Source: Bacillota bacterium (GTDB taxonomy: Bacteria > Bacillota_I > Bacilli_A > RF39 > UBA660). Taken from it: a stretch of DNA of 64,000 nucleotides. Where the stretch lies: NCBI GenBank assembly GCA_003149915.1, contig QAMK01000024.1:62001-126000 (forward strand). Reading direction: 5' to 3'. How positions within the stretch are numbered: the stretch's first letter is position 1; each line of letters begins with the position of its first letter. A model generated the notes under the pieces. That model was given only the letters and a program-made list of their open reading frames with translations. It was not told the origin of the DNA and made no database searches. The position numbers and the translations under genes are program-made. Of the stretch, positions 43,772-52,362 are shown one piece after another.

Positions 43772-43791
43772 CAATAGGAGAGTTGATCATT

Positions 43792-43819
43792 AAAAAAGAC
43801 CAAGTATTATCTTGATCTT
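43792..43819 (-). terminator. Terminator of the HTH gene
   Basis: On the minus strand AAGATCAAG pairs with CTTGGTCTT (one T-G pair) around ATAATA, followed by a T run. Confidence 0.8.
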
Positions 43820-43832
43820 CGTTATCATAAAA

Positions 43833-44603
43833 TTACGCAATTTTACGAGATTGAATCTCTGCAATTTTATCTAAAACCTCTTTTGCGTTATCTTCTGTAA
43901 TCGTCGTATATCCAAGTTCTTTTAATGCCTGAACCTTTGCTGTATTTAACTCTTGTGTACGGCTTAATTTTTCTTCCTTCTTATGTTCGATTTCTCTTAC
44001 AAAACGCTTATGTGTCTCGGCAATTCTACTCTTAGATGCTCCCCCACTCGCATATAACGTCATCGCACTAAACTGAATACTTTCAAAAATGAATTGTTGA
44101 CTTTCGTTAAATGCATACTCGTTTGGATCGGTAAATCCCAAAGACTTAGACATGTATGCTAAAATGTATTTTAATTCTTTTGTCGTATCCATAGATTGTA
44201 AGAAATGATATAAGTATTGATAAGCATGATAAGTCTCTTTGGATTTATCATCTTGTAACTTTTCTTTTAGTAGATTGATAATGTCGGATAAAATCTCTTG
44301 TTCTTTTTTATTGAACCCTTTTAAGTCCGCTAAAACTTCTTTGGAAGATACGTCTTTAACGCCCTCATTTAAACGACTTTCAACAGCGATGATATACTCT
44401 CCATCGACGTGAATATTCGCGATTTCATCGGCATTTTTGATGCCTAAAAGGCAAAATACTTTCATCGCCTTCTCTTTTGGCCAGTCGTTTAAACTACTCT
44501 CCCCTAAGTAATTATATAACATCTGTCTAGAAACTCCTAAATATTTGGCTAAGCGAACCTTAGAAATTCCGACTTCAGATAAAATTTTATTTAGTTCTTG
44601 CAT
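43833..44603 (-). CDS. HTH (Cro/XRE-like) DNA-binding protein
   Basis: 256 aa. The N-terminus LNKILSEVGISKVRLAKYLGVSRQMLYNYL is a helix-turn-helix of the Cro/XRE kind, followed by a long helical region. The C-terminal part has a basic stretch (ASKSRIAETHKRFVREIEHKKEEKLSRTQ) and a short conserved-looking end (VQALKELGYTTITEDNAKEVLDKI). ATG 44603 follows GGAGGTTAAG. Its promoter overlaps an inverted repeat, suggesting autoregulation. The targets may include the adjacent AT-rich array, but that is guesswork. It has its own terminator. No closer family recognised. Confidence 0.78.
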   Translation of the reverse strand: MQELNKILSEVGISKVRLAKYLGVSRQMLYNYLGESSLNDWPKEKAMKVFCLLGIKNADEIANIHVDGEYIIAVESRLNEGVKDVSSKEVLADLKGFNKKEQEILSDIINLLKEKLQDDKSKETYHAYQYLYHFLQSMDTTKELKYILAYMSKSLGFTDPNEYAFNESQQFIFESIQFSAMTLYASGGASKSRIAETHKRFVREIEHKKEEKLSRTQELNTAKVQALKELGYTTITEDNAKEVLDKIAEIQSRKIA

Positions 44604-44626
44604 AATTCTTAACCTCCAGTAACATA

Positions 44627-44664
44627 TACTATTTTACCGTTTTGGAAAGTAAAATGCAATAGTA
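44627..44664 (-). promoter_or_regulatory. Promoter and candidate operator of the HTH gene
   Basis: On the minus strand TTGCAT (44659-44654), 17-bp spacer, TAAAAT (44636-44631). An inverted repeat overlaps it: TACTATTTTAC (44627-44637) against GTAAAAT (44649-44655) and ATAGTA (44659-44664), the second arm interrupted by GCA. Confidence 0.55.
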
Positions 44665-44712
44665 AAGTTGACAAATTAATTTACAAAATTTTAAGTAAAC
44701 CTATTGACAAAA

Positions 44713-45738
44713 TTAAGAAATAATGCCACCGCCTAATAAATGACCTTCCATGTCATAAAAAACGACAGATTGTCCGGCTGCAACAGCGCGAACTGGTTGC
44801 GAAAGAGTGATTTGAACACTTTGGCTATCTAATGGAACCAAATCAACCACCGGCACATCTGGGCTACGAAAGCGAATTTTAGCAACGATATCATCGCGCG
44901 TAAATGGGAATAAATCGACGAAAAATTTGCAATCTTTTGCCGTAAACTGACTCTTGTATAGGTGTTCCTCGCTTCCTAAGACTACCTGATTGCTCTCTGG
45001 ACGGATTTCTAAAACGTAAAGAGGGGTCTCGTTGGATATACCCAAACCTTTCCGTTGACCAACCGTATAGTAAATGATTCCTTTATGTCGTCCAAGTACT
45101 TTACCATTAAGATCGACAAAGTCTCCTTCTGGAATCTCTTTGGTTCCATTTTTCTTTAAGAACGAAACATAATCTTTGTTTGGTACAAAGCAAATCTCTT
45201 CACTATCTTTCTTACTGGCAACAGGAAGACCTAACTCTCTTGCTTTTTCTCTGATTTCCTCTTTAGACTGAAACCTTGCAAGAGGGAACACTAAATTCGG
45301 AAGTACGTCAGGATCAATTCGATATAAAAAATAGCTTTGATCTTTTAAAGAGGTGTTTTTCTCTAGTAAACCATCCTTCATGGAAACATAATGACCGGTT
45401 GCTAAATAATCGATACCATTTTCTTTGGCATACTGATACATCGCACCAAATTTAAAATGCTCATTACACAAAATACAAGGATTGGGAGTACTTCCCTCTT
45501 GATAAGAATCGATAAAAGGAAGGATTACCTTGTTTCGAAATTCTTCTTCTAAATGCAGCACGCGATGTTCAATACCTAAGAAATCAGCAACGGTTTTCGC
45601 ATCTTTCACAGTTTCCTCTTCGTTATTAGGAATCAGTACCATCGTAATACCGATCACTTGGTATCCTTCTTGTTTTAATAATGCTGCTGCAACGGAAGAG
45701 TCTACTCCCCCACTCATTCCCAACAATACAGACTTCAT
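44713..45738 (-). CDS. mnmA: tRNA-specific 2-thiouridylase MnmA
   Basis: 341 aa. It thiolates U34 of tRNA-Lys, Glu and Gln using sulfur passed from a cysteine desulfurase. Visible are the PP-loop MSGGVDSSVAA near the start, the catalytic Cys in NPCILCNEHFKFG and in SEEICFVP, and the C-terminal segment PLYVLEI...LFPF-RDDIVAKIRFRSPDVP. The start is ATG 45738 after AGGTGAT; GTG 45747 overlaps that site. It lies 40 nt downstream of spoIIM on the same strand and may be cotranscribed. No tightly linked desulfurase gene is present in the window. Confidence 0.95.
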   Translation of the reverse strand: MKSVLLGMSGGVDSSVAAALLKQEGYQVIGITMVLIPNNEEETVKDAKTVADFLGIEHRVLHLEEEFRNKVILPFIDSYQEGSTPNPCILCNEHFKFGAMYQYAKENGIDYLATGHYVSMKDGLLEKNTSLKDQSYFLYRIDPDVLPNLVFPLARFQSKEEIREKARELGLPVASKKDSEEICFVPNKDYVSFLKKNGTKEIPEGDFVDLNGKVLGRHKGIIYYTVGQRKGLGISNETPLYVLEIRPESNQVVLGSEEHLYKSQFTAKDCKFFVDLFPFTRDDIVAKIRFRSPDVPVVDLVPLDSQSVQITLSQPVRAVAAGQSVVFYDMEGHLLGGGIIS

Positions 45739-45778
45739 AAAAATCACCTAAAAAGATTATACCGTAAAACCCGTCATT

Positions 45779-46384
45779 TTAAAACAAAAATAATAGATTT
45801 GGTAAAACGTATGCTTCCCATAAAGAATCGATGACGGACAAAATTAAAAGAATCCCCAACAACTTGCTATAACGAATCATATATTGTTGCAAATGATACG
45901 ATTTCTTACGAAATAAATTAGAACACAATCGAAACGCAAAATAAAGGCTGTGGAAGGTCAAAACAACCATTCCTAGTATAAATAATAATTTAAATGGAAA
46001 CACGTAAATTAAGGCCGTTAAAATACCTTTTAAACCGAATGTTTGTAAAAATCCAAAGATACTGAAACCAAAAAGAAAGGTTTTGGCCATATAAAGCAAA
46101 AATACAATTGGAATACCAATCATTGAAATTCCTAAAACCCAGATTCCAATCGTAAATAAAAGATTGCTGCCAACACTTCCCAAGAAGAGAGAAAACGCAT
46201 CGTACTCTTCTTTCCGAAAGTTATGAAAATACGTATAGATACTATCGGTCACAATCTTTTTATTGACAGAATCTAAACATAATAAATAGATGAGACTAGC
46301 AAGAATCATAACACCACCCAAGATAAGTAACCAGATATATTGTTTGCTCTGCTTTTGAATATTAGCCTTTTGAAACTTGTACAT
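45779..46384 (-). CDS. spoIIM: Stage II sporulation protein M
   Basis: 201 aa integral membrane protein. SpoIIM with SpoIID and SpoIIP drives septal peptidoglycan remodelling and engulfment of the forespore. At least five TM helices are visible. The family core is GSNLLFTIGIWVLGISMIGIPIVFLLYMAKTFLFGFSIFGFLQTFGLKGILTALIYVFPFKLLFI. Start ATG 46384 follows AGGTGAT; GTG 46393 overlaps that site. The 14-bp element TTCTTTCATATAGT sits 16 nt upstream, identical in sequence and distance to that of ylbD, fitting a mother-cell sigma promoter. The neighbours spoIID and spoIIP are not in the window. Confidence 0.88.
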   Translation of the reverse strand: MYKFQKANIQKQSKQYIWLLILGGVMILASLIYLLCLDSVNKKIVTDSIYTYFHNFRKEEYDAFSLFLGSVGSNLLFTIGIWVLGISMIGIPIVFLLYMAKTFLFGFSIFGFLQTFGLKGILTALIYVFPFKLLFILGMVVLTFHSLYFAFRLCSNLFRKKSYHLQQYMIRYSKLLGILLILSVIDSLWEAYVLPNLLFLF

Positions 46385-46400
46385 TTCGATCACCTAATTC

Positions 46401-46414
46401 ACTATATGAAAGAA
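46401..46414 (-). promoter_or_regulatory. Candidate sporulation-type -10 element of spoIIM
   Basis: Minus-strand TTCTTTCATATAGT ends 16 nt before the spoIIM ATG; the same 14-mer with the same 16-nt gap and an AGGTGA site at the same place precedes ylbD. Confidence 0.55.
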
Positions 46415-46502
46415 CCCAAATTCCATGATAACTATTTTTAGAAATGTTTGAGCGAAAACCAATAAATTCCCTTCAACATATTCTTTCGTTTTCCAAAAAA
46501 GT

Positions 46503-46531
46503 TTTACTTTCTGTTCTAAATTCGATATAAT
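46503..46531 (+). promoter_or_regulatory. Sigma-A promoter of a small membrane peptide
   Basis: TTTACT (46503-46508), 17-bp spacer, TATAAT (46526-46531). Confidence 0.7.
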
Positions 46532-46570
46532 AGAAAAAGAAAAAGGAAAACAATTTGGAGGCGGGATAAA

Positions 46571-46663
46571 ATGAATAAGAAATTAACCAAAGGAATTGCC
46601 GTATTTTTAACATTTATCATGGTATTTTCATTTGTAGCAATGATCGTTGCCTACTTCATGTAA
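46571..46663 (+). CDS. Small membrane peptide, 30 aa (DUF4044-like)
   Basis: ATG 46571 is 8 nt after a strong GGAGGCGGG site, with a good promoter and its own terminator. The peptide is a short basic start (MNKKLTKG) followed by one TM helix (IAVFLTFIMVFSFVAMIVAYF). This is the layout of DUF4044-type single-pass peptides, which are common in Bacilli and of unknown function. The complete expression signals make it more than a chance frame. Confidence 0.7.
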   Translation: MNKKLTKGIAVFLTFIMVFSFVAMIVAYFM

Positions 46664-46670
46664 AAGAATC

Positions 46671-46701
46671 AAAAAAAGACTAAGTAAAATTAGTCTTTTT
46701 T
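46671..46701. terminator. Bidirectional terminator between the small peptide gene and helD
   Basis: AAAAAAAGACTAA (46671-46683) pairs with TTAGTCTTTTTT (46690-46701) around GTAAAA; T runs exist on both strands. Confidence 0.88.
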
Positions 46702-46703
46702 CT

Positions 46704-48749
46704 TTACCAAGATTGTTGATTGACGAGTACCAAACAATGTTGTGCACGAGTGACAGCAACGTAATATAAGTATTTCTCTTCTTGTTGATAAGGATCGATT
46801 TCTTCTGTGTAGATAATGACGGCATCGAACTCTAATCCCTTTGCTAAATAAGATGGCACAATGACCAAATTGCCCATGAATTGAACTCCAGAATCTCGTA
46901 AAAGTCGCAATTCCTCAAAGTCTTCATGTAAGCTTTGATAGACATCTTCTGCTTCGTCATCCGTTTTGGTAATGACCGCTACTTTATGATAAGAAGATAC
47001 TAGTTTTTCCAAATATGGTTTCAAGTCTTTTGCTTTTGTAACTTTCACTTCCGTTACGGGAACGTGGTTTTCCCGGCGGACACTAACGGCATATTGAAGT
47101 CCTAAAATACGGTTGGAATACTCGATAATCTCTGGACTAGAACGATACGTTTTTGTAAGTTCGACATAGCGGTAATCTTTCACTAAAACCCGACATAAAC
47201 GTTCTAATGAGTCGTAATGATAAACCGGATTGATCGTCTGGTTGACGTCTCCTAAAATCGTAAACGCTGCTCGTGGGAATATTTTCCGTAAAATGATGTA
47301 CTGCAACAAGTTGTAATCTTGTGCTTCATCGATGACAATCTGTTTAATCTGAGAAGAATACGGAAATCCTTCCATCAATCCTTTCATGTAAATAAACGGA
47401 AGTGTATCTTCAAATAACAAGTCTTTGCGATCGACAAATTTCTTGATGACTTCATCACTCAAATTGTACCCGAACTTCTTTTGAAATACTTTTGATTTAA
47501 ATAAGTGCGTATAAACAGTTTTAAAATCGTGTTTTAAGTTCAAATTCTCGTAAAGTCGTTTCTTTAAGGATTTTAAATGCTTTCCACGTTTGTAATTTCG
47601 AATATCACAAATATGTTCTGCAATGGCGTCGATTCGGTTAAATAACGGTAATTTACTATATCGATCATGTAGTAATACGTTCAATTCATCTTTTAAAAGT
47701 GGTTTCTCATCGTATTCAAAACTGCGATAAAAGAAGGTATGTAACTCGATTTCTTTATAGTAAGTATTCATTACTCGAATAAAGTCATCGGAAAGCTTCA
47801 ACTCACTTAACGAAACATCATCGATTTGGTGAAGATAATACCGTTCGATAAATGATGTGAATGATTCGATGGATTCGTACTCATCGATGTACTCTTTGGC
47901 AAAATCGTGGAACGTCGTCTCCAAAGCGTTTGCTTCCCCTAATTCCGGCAATACATTCGAAATATACTCAGCGAATATGTTGTTAGGAGAAAAGATCAAA
48001 ACGTTTTTAGAAGTCAATTTCGGAATCCGGTAAAGTAAATACGCAATTCGGTGTAATGCTACCGAAGTTTTTCCAGAACCGGCAATTCCCTGTACAACCA
48101 AATGTTTATCGTCAGTATTACGGATAATCTGATCCTGTTCTTTTTGAATCGTATTGACGATATTTTTCATCTTCTCCCCAGATTCACTTGCCAACACTTC
48201 TTGTAAGAAGTCATCCGTAACATTTAAATTGTTATCGAAAACGGCCTTCATTTTCCGTTTTTCGATTTTATATTGTCGTTTTAAAGTAAGGGTTCCAGAA
48301 ACAGTTCCCGATGGCGCACGATAAGAAGAAGGACCCAGTTTCTCTTCATAGAACAAACTAGCAATCGGACTTCTCCAATCGTAAATGTAATGATGAAACT
48401 CTTTTGTTAAATGAGTGATACCGATGTAAACGACCGACTGATCCCCATCCTCATCTGTAAAATCGATTCGACCGAAATAAGGATTATCTTTAATGCGATA
48501 TAACTTCCTATAATACGCAACTTGTTGATTATGAAGTTGAGCATCCATATCCGCCTGTTGCATCTCACTACGAAGTTCTTGAGCGTCCATATTCCCCTTA
48601 TTTTGCCAAATGTATTTTCGAAATTCGTTCTCTTCTTGGAAACTCTTCTCCATACTGGTATCCATATGACTCAATTCCTGATCCAAATAGGATAAGCACT
48701 CTTTCAAATAGTTTTTCTCTTTTTGCAACTCTTTTGCATCTAGTTCCAT
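46704..48749 (-). CDS. helD: HelD-type UvrD-family helicase (RNA polymerase recycling)
   Basis: 681 aa. HelD displaces nucleic acid from stalled RNA polymerase. The N-terminal coiled coil (LQKEKNYLKECLSYLDQELSHMDTSMEKSFQEENEFRKYIW) is the arm that enters the polymerase channel. The motor has Walker A GIAGSGKTSVALHR, motif II IVIDEAQDYN, motif III GDVNQTI and the C-terminal YYVAVTRAQHCLVLV. YDWRSPIASLFYE before the motor is a HelD hallmark. ATG 48749 follows AAGGAGGAG; a good promoter (TTGACC-18-TATAAT) lies at 48854-48825. Convergent with the small peptide gene. Confidence 0.92.
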   Translation of the reverse strand: MELDAKELQKEKNYLKECLSYLDQELSHMDTSMEKSFQEENEFRKYIWQNKGNMDAQELRSEMQQADMDAQLHNQQVAYYRKLYRIKDNPYFGRIDFTDEDGDQSVVYIGITHLTKEFHHYIYDWRSPIASLFYEEKLGPSSYRAPSGTVSGTLTLKRQYKIEKRKMKAVFDNNLNVTDDFLQEVLASESGEKMKNIVNTIQKEQDQIIRNTDDKHLVVQGIAGSGKTSVALHRIAYLLYRIPKLTSKNVLIFSPNNIFAEYISNVLPELGEANALETTFHDFAKEYIDEYESIESFTSFIERYYLHQIDDVSLSELKLSDDFIRVMNTYYKEIELHTFFYRSFEYDEKPLLKDELNVLLHDRYSKLPLFNRIDAIAEHICDIRNYKRGKHLKSLKKRLYENLNLKHDFKTVYTHLFKSKVFQKKFGYNLSDEVIKKFVDRKDLLFEDTLPFIYMKGLMEGFPYSSQIKQIVIDEAQDYNLLQYIILRKIFPRAAFTILGDVNQTINPVYHYDSLERLCRVLVKDYRYVELTKTYRSSPEIIEYSNRILGLQYAVSVRRENHVPVTEVKVTKAKDLKPYLEKLVSSYHKVAVITKTDDEAEDVYQSLHEDFEELRLLRDSGVQFMGNLVIVPSYLAKGLEFDAVIIYTEEIDPYQQEEKYLYYVAVTRAQHCLVLVNQQSW

Positions 48750-48824
48750 TTGAACACTCCTCCTTCGTCCTTCAAACGATTCCTATCTACATCACAAACC
48801 AGTAGATTAGGTCCAAACGTACCA

Positions 48825-48854
48825 ATTATATCCCATTTAAAAAGAATCGGTCAA
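48825..48854 (-). promoter_or_regulatory. Sigma-A promoter of helD
   Basis: On the minus strand TTGACC (48854-48849), 18-bp spacer, TATAAT (48830-48825). Confidence 0.7.
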
Positions 48855-48887
48855 CGGTTTTCGAACCATTTTTAAAAACTTGTCAGT

Positions 48888-48915
48888 CAAAAAGAAAAGG
48901 AACGTTAAGTTCCTT
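48888..48915 (-). terminator. Terminator after spoIVB
   Basis: On the minus strand AAGGAAC pairs with GTTCCTT around TTAAC, followed by TTCTTTTT; overlaps the spoIVB stop codon. Confidence 0.85.
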
Positions 48916-49900
48916 GTTTTTCTGCTTCATCTAGCATAGTCGTAAGATAAATTCCGTAGCCTTTAGCCGGGTCACTTACAACTACATGAGTTACAGCACC
49001 AATGATCATATCATTTTGAATAATCGGACTACCACTCATGCCTTGAACAATTCCGCCCGTACTTTCGAGTAATCTTTCATCCGTCACTTGAAATAGAATG
49101 TTTTTGGTTTCGTGATCCGGGTCTAAATTTAATATTTCAATATCGAACTCCTCTACTTCATCACCATTTAAAACCGTTAAGATGGTGGCTGGACCAATTT
49201 GAATATCGTCCTTTGTACCAACTTTCATCGCCTCTTTTGTAACTTCTTCAGAGTATGTTCCGTAAATGCCGGATGCTTCGTTTGCCTTTATATTTCCTAA
49301 TATTTTTGACGAATCAAAGCGTGCATTTTTGCTACCTGGCGTCGTAGCCGTACCTTTCGTAATTCCCGTCACCGTGGACGCAAAGATTTTTCCTTCTTTA
49401 ACTTCGATTTTATAAGCCGTATTTTTCTCATCGATTTCATGTCCCAACGCGCCGTATGTTGCAATACCAGAGGACGTATCGATGTACGTAATGCTTCCAA
49501 TTCCGAGGATTGAATCTTTGACATACAATCCGGTTTTATAAACACCATTATCATCTTTCGTTACAGAAAGTGCCGTATCGTATTCTTTCCCATTTCGTTC
49601 ATATGTAATTTGCGTATTTTCAATATCGCCTGTTTCCATTTTAGCGACCATGTCATCGATGGAAGAGACAGCCTCTCCATTTACTTTCTTAATGACATCG
49701 CCTAAAACGAGTCCCGATTCTCTACCGACGTCTTCACCGTCAACTTCGTAAAATCCGACGACGATGACGCCCTCATTACTGACTTTAATACCGATGTTTT
49801 CGCCACCCGGAACGACGTATTCTGGAATCGCCCAAACTGAAATAGGTAGAATAAATAAGATGAAGGCCAGAAAAAAATGTAGTTTGTGTTTGAGTTTCAT
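48905..49900 (-). CDS. spoIVB: SpoIVB peptidase (S55)
   Basis: 331 aa. SpoIVB is secreted from the forespore into the intermembrane space, where it cuts SpoIVFA to release the sigma-K signal. The signal or anchor helix is KLHFFLAFILFILPISVWA. A PDZ domain follows (SGLVLGDVIKKVNGEAVSSIDDM), then the peptidase with catalytic His in ATYGALGHEI and catalytic Ser in GMSGSPII, and the ending AVTHVVVSDPAKGYGIY. Start ATG 49900 follows GGGAGAT; ATG 49909 overlaps that site. Its place after xseB keeps the Bacillus nusB-xseA-xseB-spoIVB order, with the intervening genes lost. It implies a working or recently lost spore programme. Confidence 0.95.
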   Translation of the reverse strand: MKLKHKLHFFLAFILFILPISVWAIPEYVVPGGENIGIKVSNEGVIVVGFYEVDGEDVGRESGLVLGDVIKKVNGEAVSSIDDMVAKMETGDIENTQITYERNGKEYDTALSVTKDDNGVYKTGLYVKDSILGIGSITYIDTSSGIATYGALGHEIDEKNTAYKIEVKEGKIFASTVTGITKGTATTPGSKNARFDSSKILGNIKANEASGIYGTYSEEVTKEAMKVGTKDDIQIGPATILTVLNGDEVEEFDIEILNLDPDHETKNILFQVTDERLLESTGGIVQGMSGSPIIQNDMIIGAVTHVVVSDPAKGYGIYLTTMLDEAEKQGT

Positions 49901-49965
49901 AAAAATCATCTCCCAACTAAACTACATTTATAGTGTTGCATTCTACTACGTTTTTATACCTAAGA

Positions 49966-50205
49966 TTATTCTTGAACAGTAAAATCTGACAATGTTCCAT
50001 CTTCATTTAAAATTTTATTGATAGATTCCTCGGCACTCTTTAACTTTTTACTGCATTTATTTGCCAATTTCATAGCTTTATTAAATTGATCGATGGCATC
50101 ATCTAACGGCACATTGCCACTTTCTAGTCCTTTGACAATTACCTCTAGTTCTGCTAAATCTTCTTCAAAACTAGTTTCCTTTGTTTTTTTCTTTTTTTCT
50201 TCCAT
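49966..50205 (-). CDS. xseB: Exodeoxyribonuclease VII small subunit
   Basis: 79 aa. XseB forms the helical arms of exonuclease VII. The family signature SFEEDLAELEVIVKGLESGNVPLDDAIDQFNKAMKLANKCSKKLKSAE is clear, after a short basic leader (EEKKKKTKE). ATG 50205 follows AAGGAGGAG and overlaps the xseA 3' end by 35 nt, so the two are translationally coupled. It is the last gene before a 65-nt gap to spoIVB. Confidence 0.95.
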   Translation of the reverse strand: MEEKKKKTKETSFEEDLAELEVIVKGLESGNVPLDDAIDQFNKAMKLANKCSKKLKSAEESINKILNEDGTLSDFTVQE

Positions 50206-51472
50206 CTTTCTTCTCCTCCTTCACGACTTTTGCTTCTATCGTTCCATCCGTAACTGTAATGGATAACAAATCATCTACTTTAGCATCGGATACTTTAGAC
50301 ACTAATCCGTTTTGATTCCTCACAATCGAATAACCGCGTTTGATGGTTAAAAGTGGATTTAATGCTTCTAGTTTCGACAACATCGTTACCAACGACCGTT
50401 CTTGGTTTACAAAAACAATTTCAGGATTGGTAAAACAGCGATGCTTCATAATATATAAAAACTGATCTTTTTTCTTACTTACGATGTGTTGCATGGCAAG
50501 TTCTAAACGGTCGTATAGACGGTCAAATGTCTCCTCTTTTACTTCGTAAATTGCCATTGGATTTTGAAAAATAAAACTTTTTTGAAGTTGCTCCAACTTC
50601 TCTTGTTTCGATGCAACTTGGGTTAGCAATGCTTTGTTAAGACGAAGTGTAATTTGTTTTAATAACGCTTCGACATCCGGTAAGTTCGGAACGGCCATTT
50701 CTGCTGCTCCGGTAGGAGTCGGTGCTCTCATATCGGCTACGAAGTCAGCAATCGTAAAGTCGACTTCGTGACCGACCGCACTGATGACAGGAATGTCACA
50801 ATCGAAAATTGCCCGTGCCACAATCTCTTCGTTAAAACACCACAAATCTTCAATGGAGCCACCACCACGACCGACGATTAAAACATCGATCGGATAGGTA
50901 CTCGCCACCTCGATTTGTTTTGCAATCGATTGTGCTCCTTCTTTTCCTTGTACCAAAGCCGGAAATAAAATCGTACTGGTTAAAGGCCATCTTCTATGAA
51001 TCGTACTTAAAATATCGCGAATTGCTGCTCCCGTCGGTGCCGTCACAATTCCAATTACTTTCGGATACTTTGGAATTGGCTTTTTAAACTCTGGATTGAA
51101 AAGTCCCTCTTTGGCAAGTTTTTCTTTTAGTTGTTCAAATGCAATGTATAAGTTTCCAATGCCATCTTCGACCATTTCATCGACGTAAATTTGGTATCCT
51201 CCAGTCGCTTCGTAGACAGAAACTTTCCCCGTCACCATGACTTTCATGCCATCTTGTGGCACAAATTTCATTTTAGAGGCACGCGATGCAAACATCACAG
51301 CATTGATTCTAGAATTATCATCCTTTAAGGTAAAGTAAAAGTGACCTCTCGTATGAGCCTTAAAATTGGAGATTTCTCCCTTTAAGAAAACGACATTTAA
51401 ATTGGCATCGCCATCAATTTTATATTTGATATATCTGGTGAGTTGTGTCACCGTAATATATTTATCTTGCAT
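50171..51472 (-). CDS. xseA: Exodeoxyribonuclease VII large subunit
   Basis: 433 aa. The catalytic subunit that degrades single-stranded DNA in both directions. The N-terminal OB fold is VFLKGEISNFKAHTRGHFYFTLKDDNSRINAVMF. The catalytic domain has GIVTAPTGAAIRDILSTIHRRWP, VLIVGRGGGSIEDLWCFNEE and VISAVGHEVDFTIADFVADMRAPTPTGAAEMAVP. A coiled-coil region and a short C-terminal segment follow. ATG 51472 was chosen with GTGAGG as ribosome site; the upstream GTG at 51484 lies on that site. It overlaps nusB by 11 nt and xseB by 35 nt. Confidence 0.95.
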   Translation of the reverse strand: MQDKYITVTQLTRYIKYKIDGDANLNVVFLKGEISNFKAHTRGHFYFTLKDDNSRINAVMFASRASKMKFVPQDGMKVMVTGKVSVYEATGGYQIYVDEMVEDGIGNLYIAFEQLKEKLAKEGLFNPEFKKPIPKYPKVIGIVTAPTGAAIRDILSTIHRRWPLTSTILFPALVQGKEGAQSIAKQIEVASTYPIDVLIVGRGGGSIEDLWCFNEEIVARAIFDCDIPVISAVGHEVDFTIADFVADMRAPTPTGAAEMAVPNLPDVEALLKQITLRLNKALLTQVASKQEKLEQLQKSFIFQNPMAIYEVKEETFDRLYDRLELAMQHIVSKKKDQFLYIMKHRCFTNPEIVFVNQERSLVTMLSKLEALNPLLTIKRGYSIVRNQNGLVSKVSDAKVDDLLSITVTDGTIEAKVVKEEKKDGRKKEKNKGN

Positions 51473-51878
51473 CGGAAACCTCACTGTGATAGATGCGGTC
51501 TAATACCCCATTGATTAAACCGGTAACTTTCTCATCACTATACTTTTTAGAAAGTTCAATTGCTTCGTTGATTGCAACAACAGAAGGAGTCTCTGTATAA
51601 AGAAGTTCATAAATTCCCAAACTGATGATGGCTTGGTCAACCTTATTTAATCGCTTCATCTTCCAGCCGGACTCTTCTAAATATCGATCCGCTACTTCTG
51701 AGATATGTTTTTGATGTTCGATGACACCGTGAACAGTGTCAGAAACGAAATCATTTTGAACCTCTAATTGCTCTTTGATGAAATCATCGACGTTGTACTC
51801 TAATTTAGTTTCTCCTAAAATGTAAGATTGATACAACACTTTCATAATAATTTCTCTTAATTCACTACGATTTTTCAT
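51462..51878 (-). CDS. nusB: Transcription antitermination factor NusB
   Basis: 138 aa, standard size. NusB with NusE binds boxA in rRNA leaders. The helical fold is seen in RSELREIIMKVLYQSYIL, HGVIEHQKHISEVADRYLEESGWKMKRLNKVDQAIISLGIYELLYTETPSVVAINEAIELSKKYSDEKVTGLINGVLDRI, the last part being the family signature. ATG 51878 is used; a longer frame to 51962 would overlap the upstream gene and adds a cysteine-rich, non-homologous stretch. The ribosome site is modest (AAAGAAGTG). Part of the xseA-xseB operon. Confidence 0.94.
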   Translation of the reverse strand: MKNRSELREIIMKVLYQSYILGETKLEYNVDDFIKEQLEVQNDFVSDTVHGVIEHQKHISEVADRYLEESGWKMKRLNKVDQAIISLGIYELLYTETPSVVAINEAIELSKKYSDEKVTGLINGVLDRIYHSEVSDAR

Positions 51879-51892
51879 AGATACACTTCTTT

Positions 51893-52312
51893 CTAATGAT
51901 TTATTTTTGACGAATATGTTTTGACACGAACAGGTGCCTTTTGAGTTAGTCGTGCAACGCAAACATCCAAATTTCGAATTTCACGATTGATTTTGGAAAG
52001 TTGCAAAGAAACTTCTGAACCAATCTCTTCTAACGTTTCCAAATCGCGTTCCAACATCGCACAATTGCCAGCTTCTGCCACGATTCGGTAAAATTCATTC
52101 TTAGCACCATCCAATCGATTGTAATGATTTAATAAATTCGCTTGTTGTTGCAAAAGATAATACCGTTTTAAAGAAATGGAATTATACTGTATCAAATAAC
52201 GATGAACCTTAATGTCTTCCATCGGAAACGGAATCGTCTCACAAACCTTGGAATCTTGTTTAGGTGATCCTGGTTCATAATTTACTTTTGGAAAATAAAT
52301 TAATTCTCCCAT
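51893..52312 (-). CDS. Hypothetical protein with coiled coil, 139 aa
   Basis: ATG 52312 follows AGGTG. The protein starts with a polar region (MGELIYFPKVNYEPGSPKQD) and continues as a long amphipathic helix (YYLLQQQANLLNHYNRLDGAKNEFYRIVAE and LERDLETLEEIGSEVSLQLSKINREIRNL). It ends 14 nt before nusB and is probably in the same transcript. In Bacillus this position holds an unrelated Asp23-type gene. No family recognised. Soluble, cytoplasmic. Confidence 0.65.
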   Translation of the reverse strand: MGELIYFPKVNYEPGSPKQDSKVCETIPFPMEDIKVHRYLIQYNSISLKRYYLLQQQANLLNHYNRLDGAKNEFYRIVAEAGNCAMLERDLETLEEIGSEVSLQLSKINREIRNLDVCVARLTQKAPVRVKTYSSKINH

Positions 52313-52362
52313 ACTACATACACCTCATTTGCAATAATCATATCATAAAAGTGGTTCTAACA

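Larger units (their letters stand above)
43176..43791. other. Very AT-rich intergenic region of about 600 bp
   Basis: No long open frame occurs on either strand. The stretch is nearly all A and T except for one ACGCGCGT palindrome. It holds a possible 33-codon frame, a paired inverted-repeat array (43595-43669), a terminator-like hairpin and a 17-bp tandem repeat. It follows an accessory patch and may be a decayed mobile region or a cis-acting site. Confidence 0.7.
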
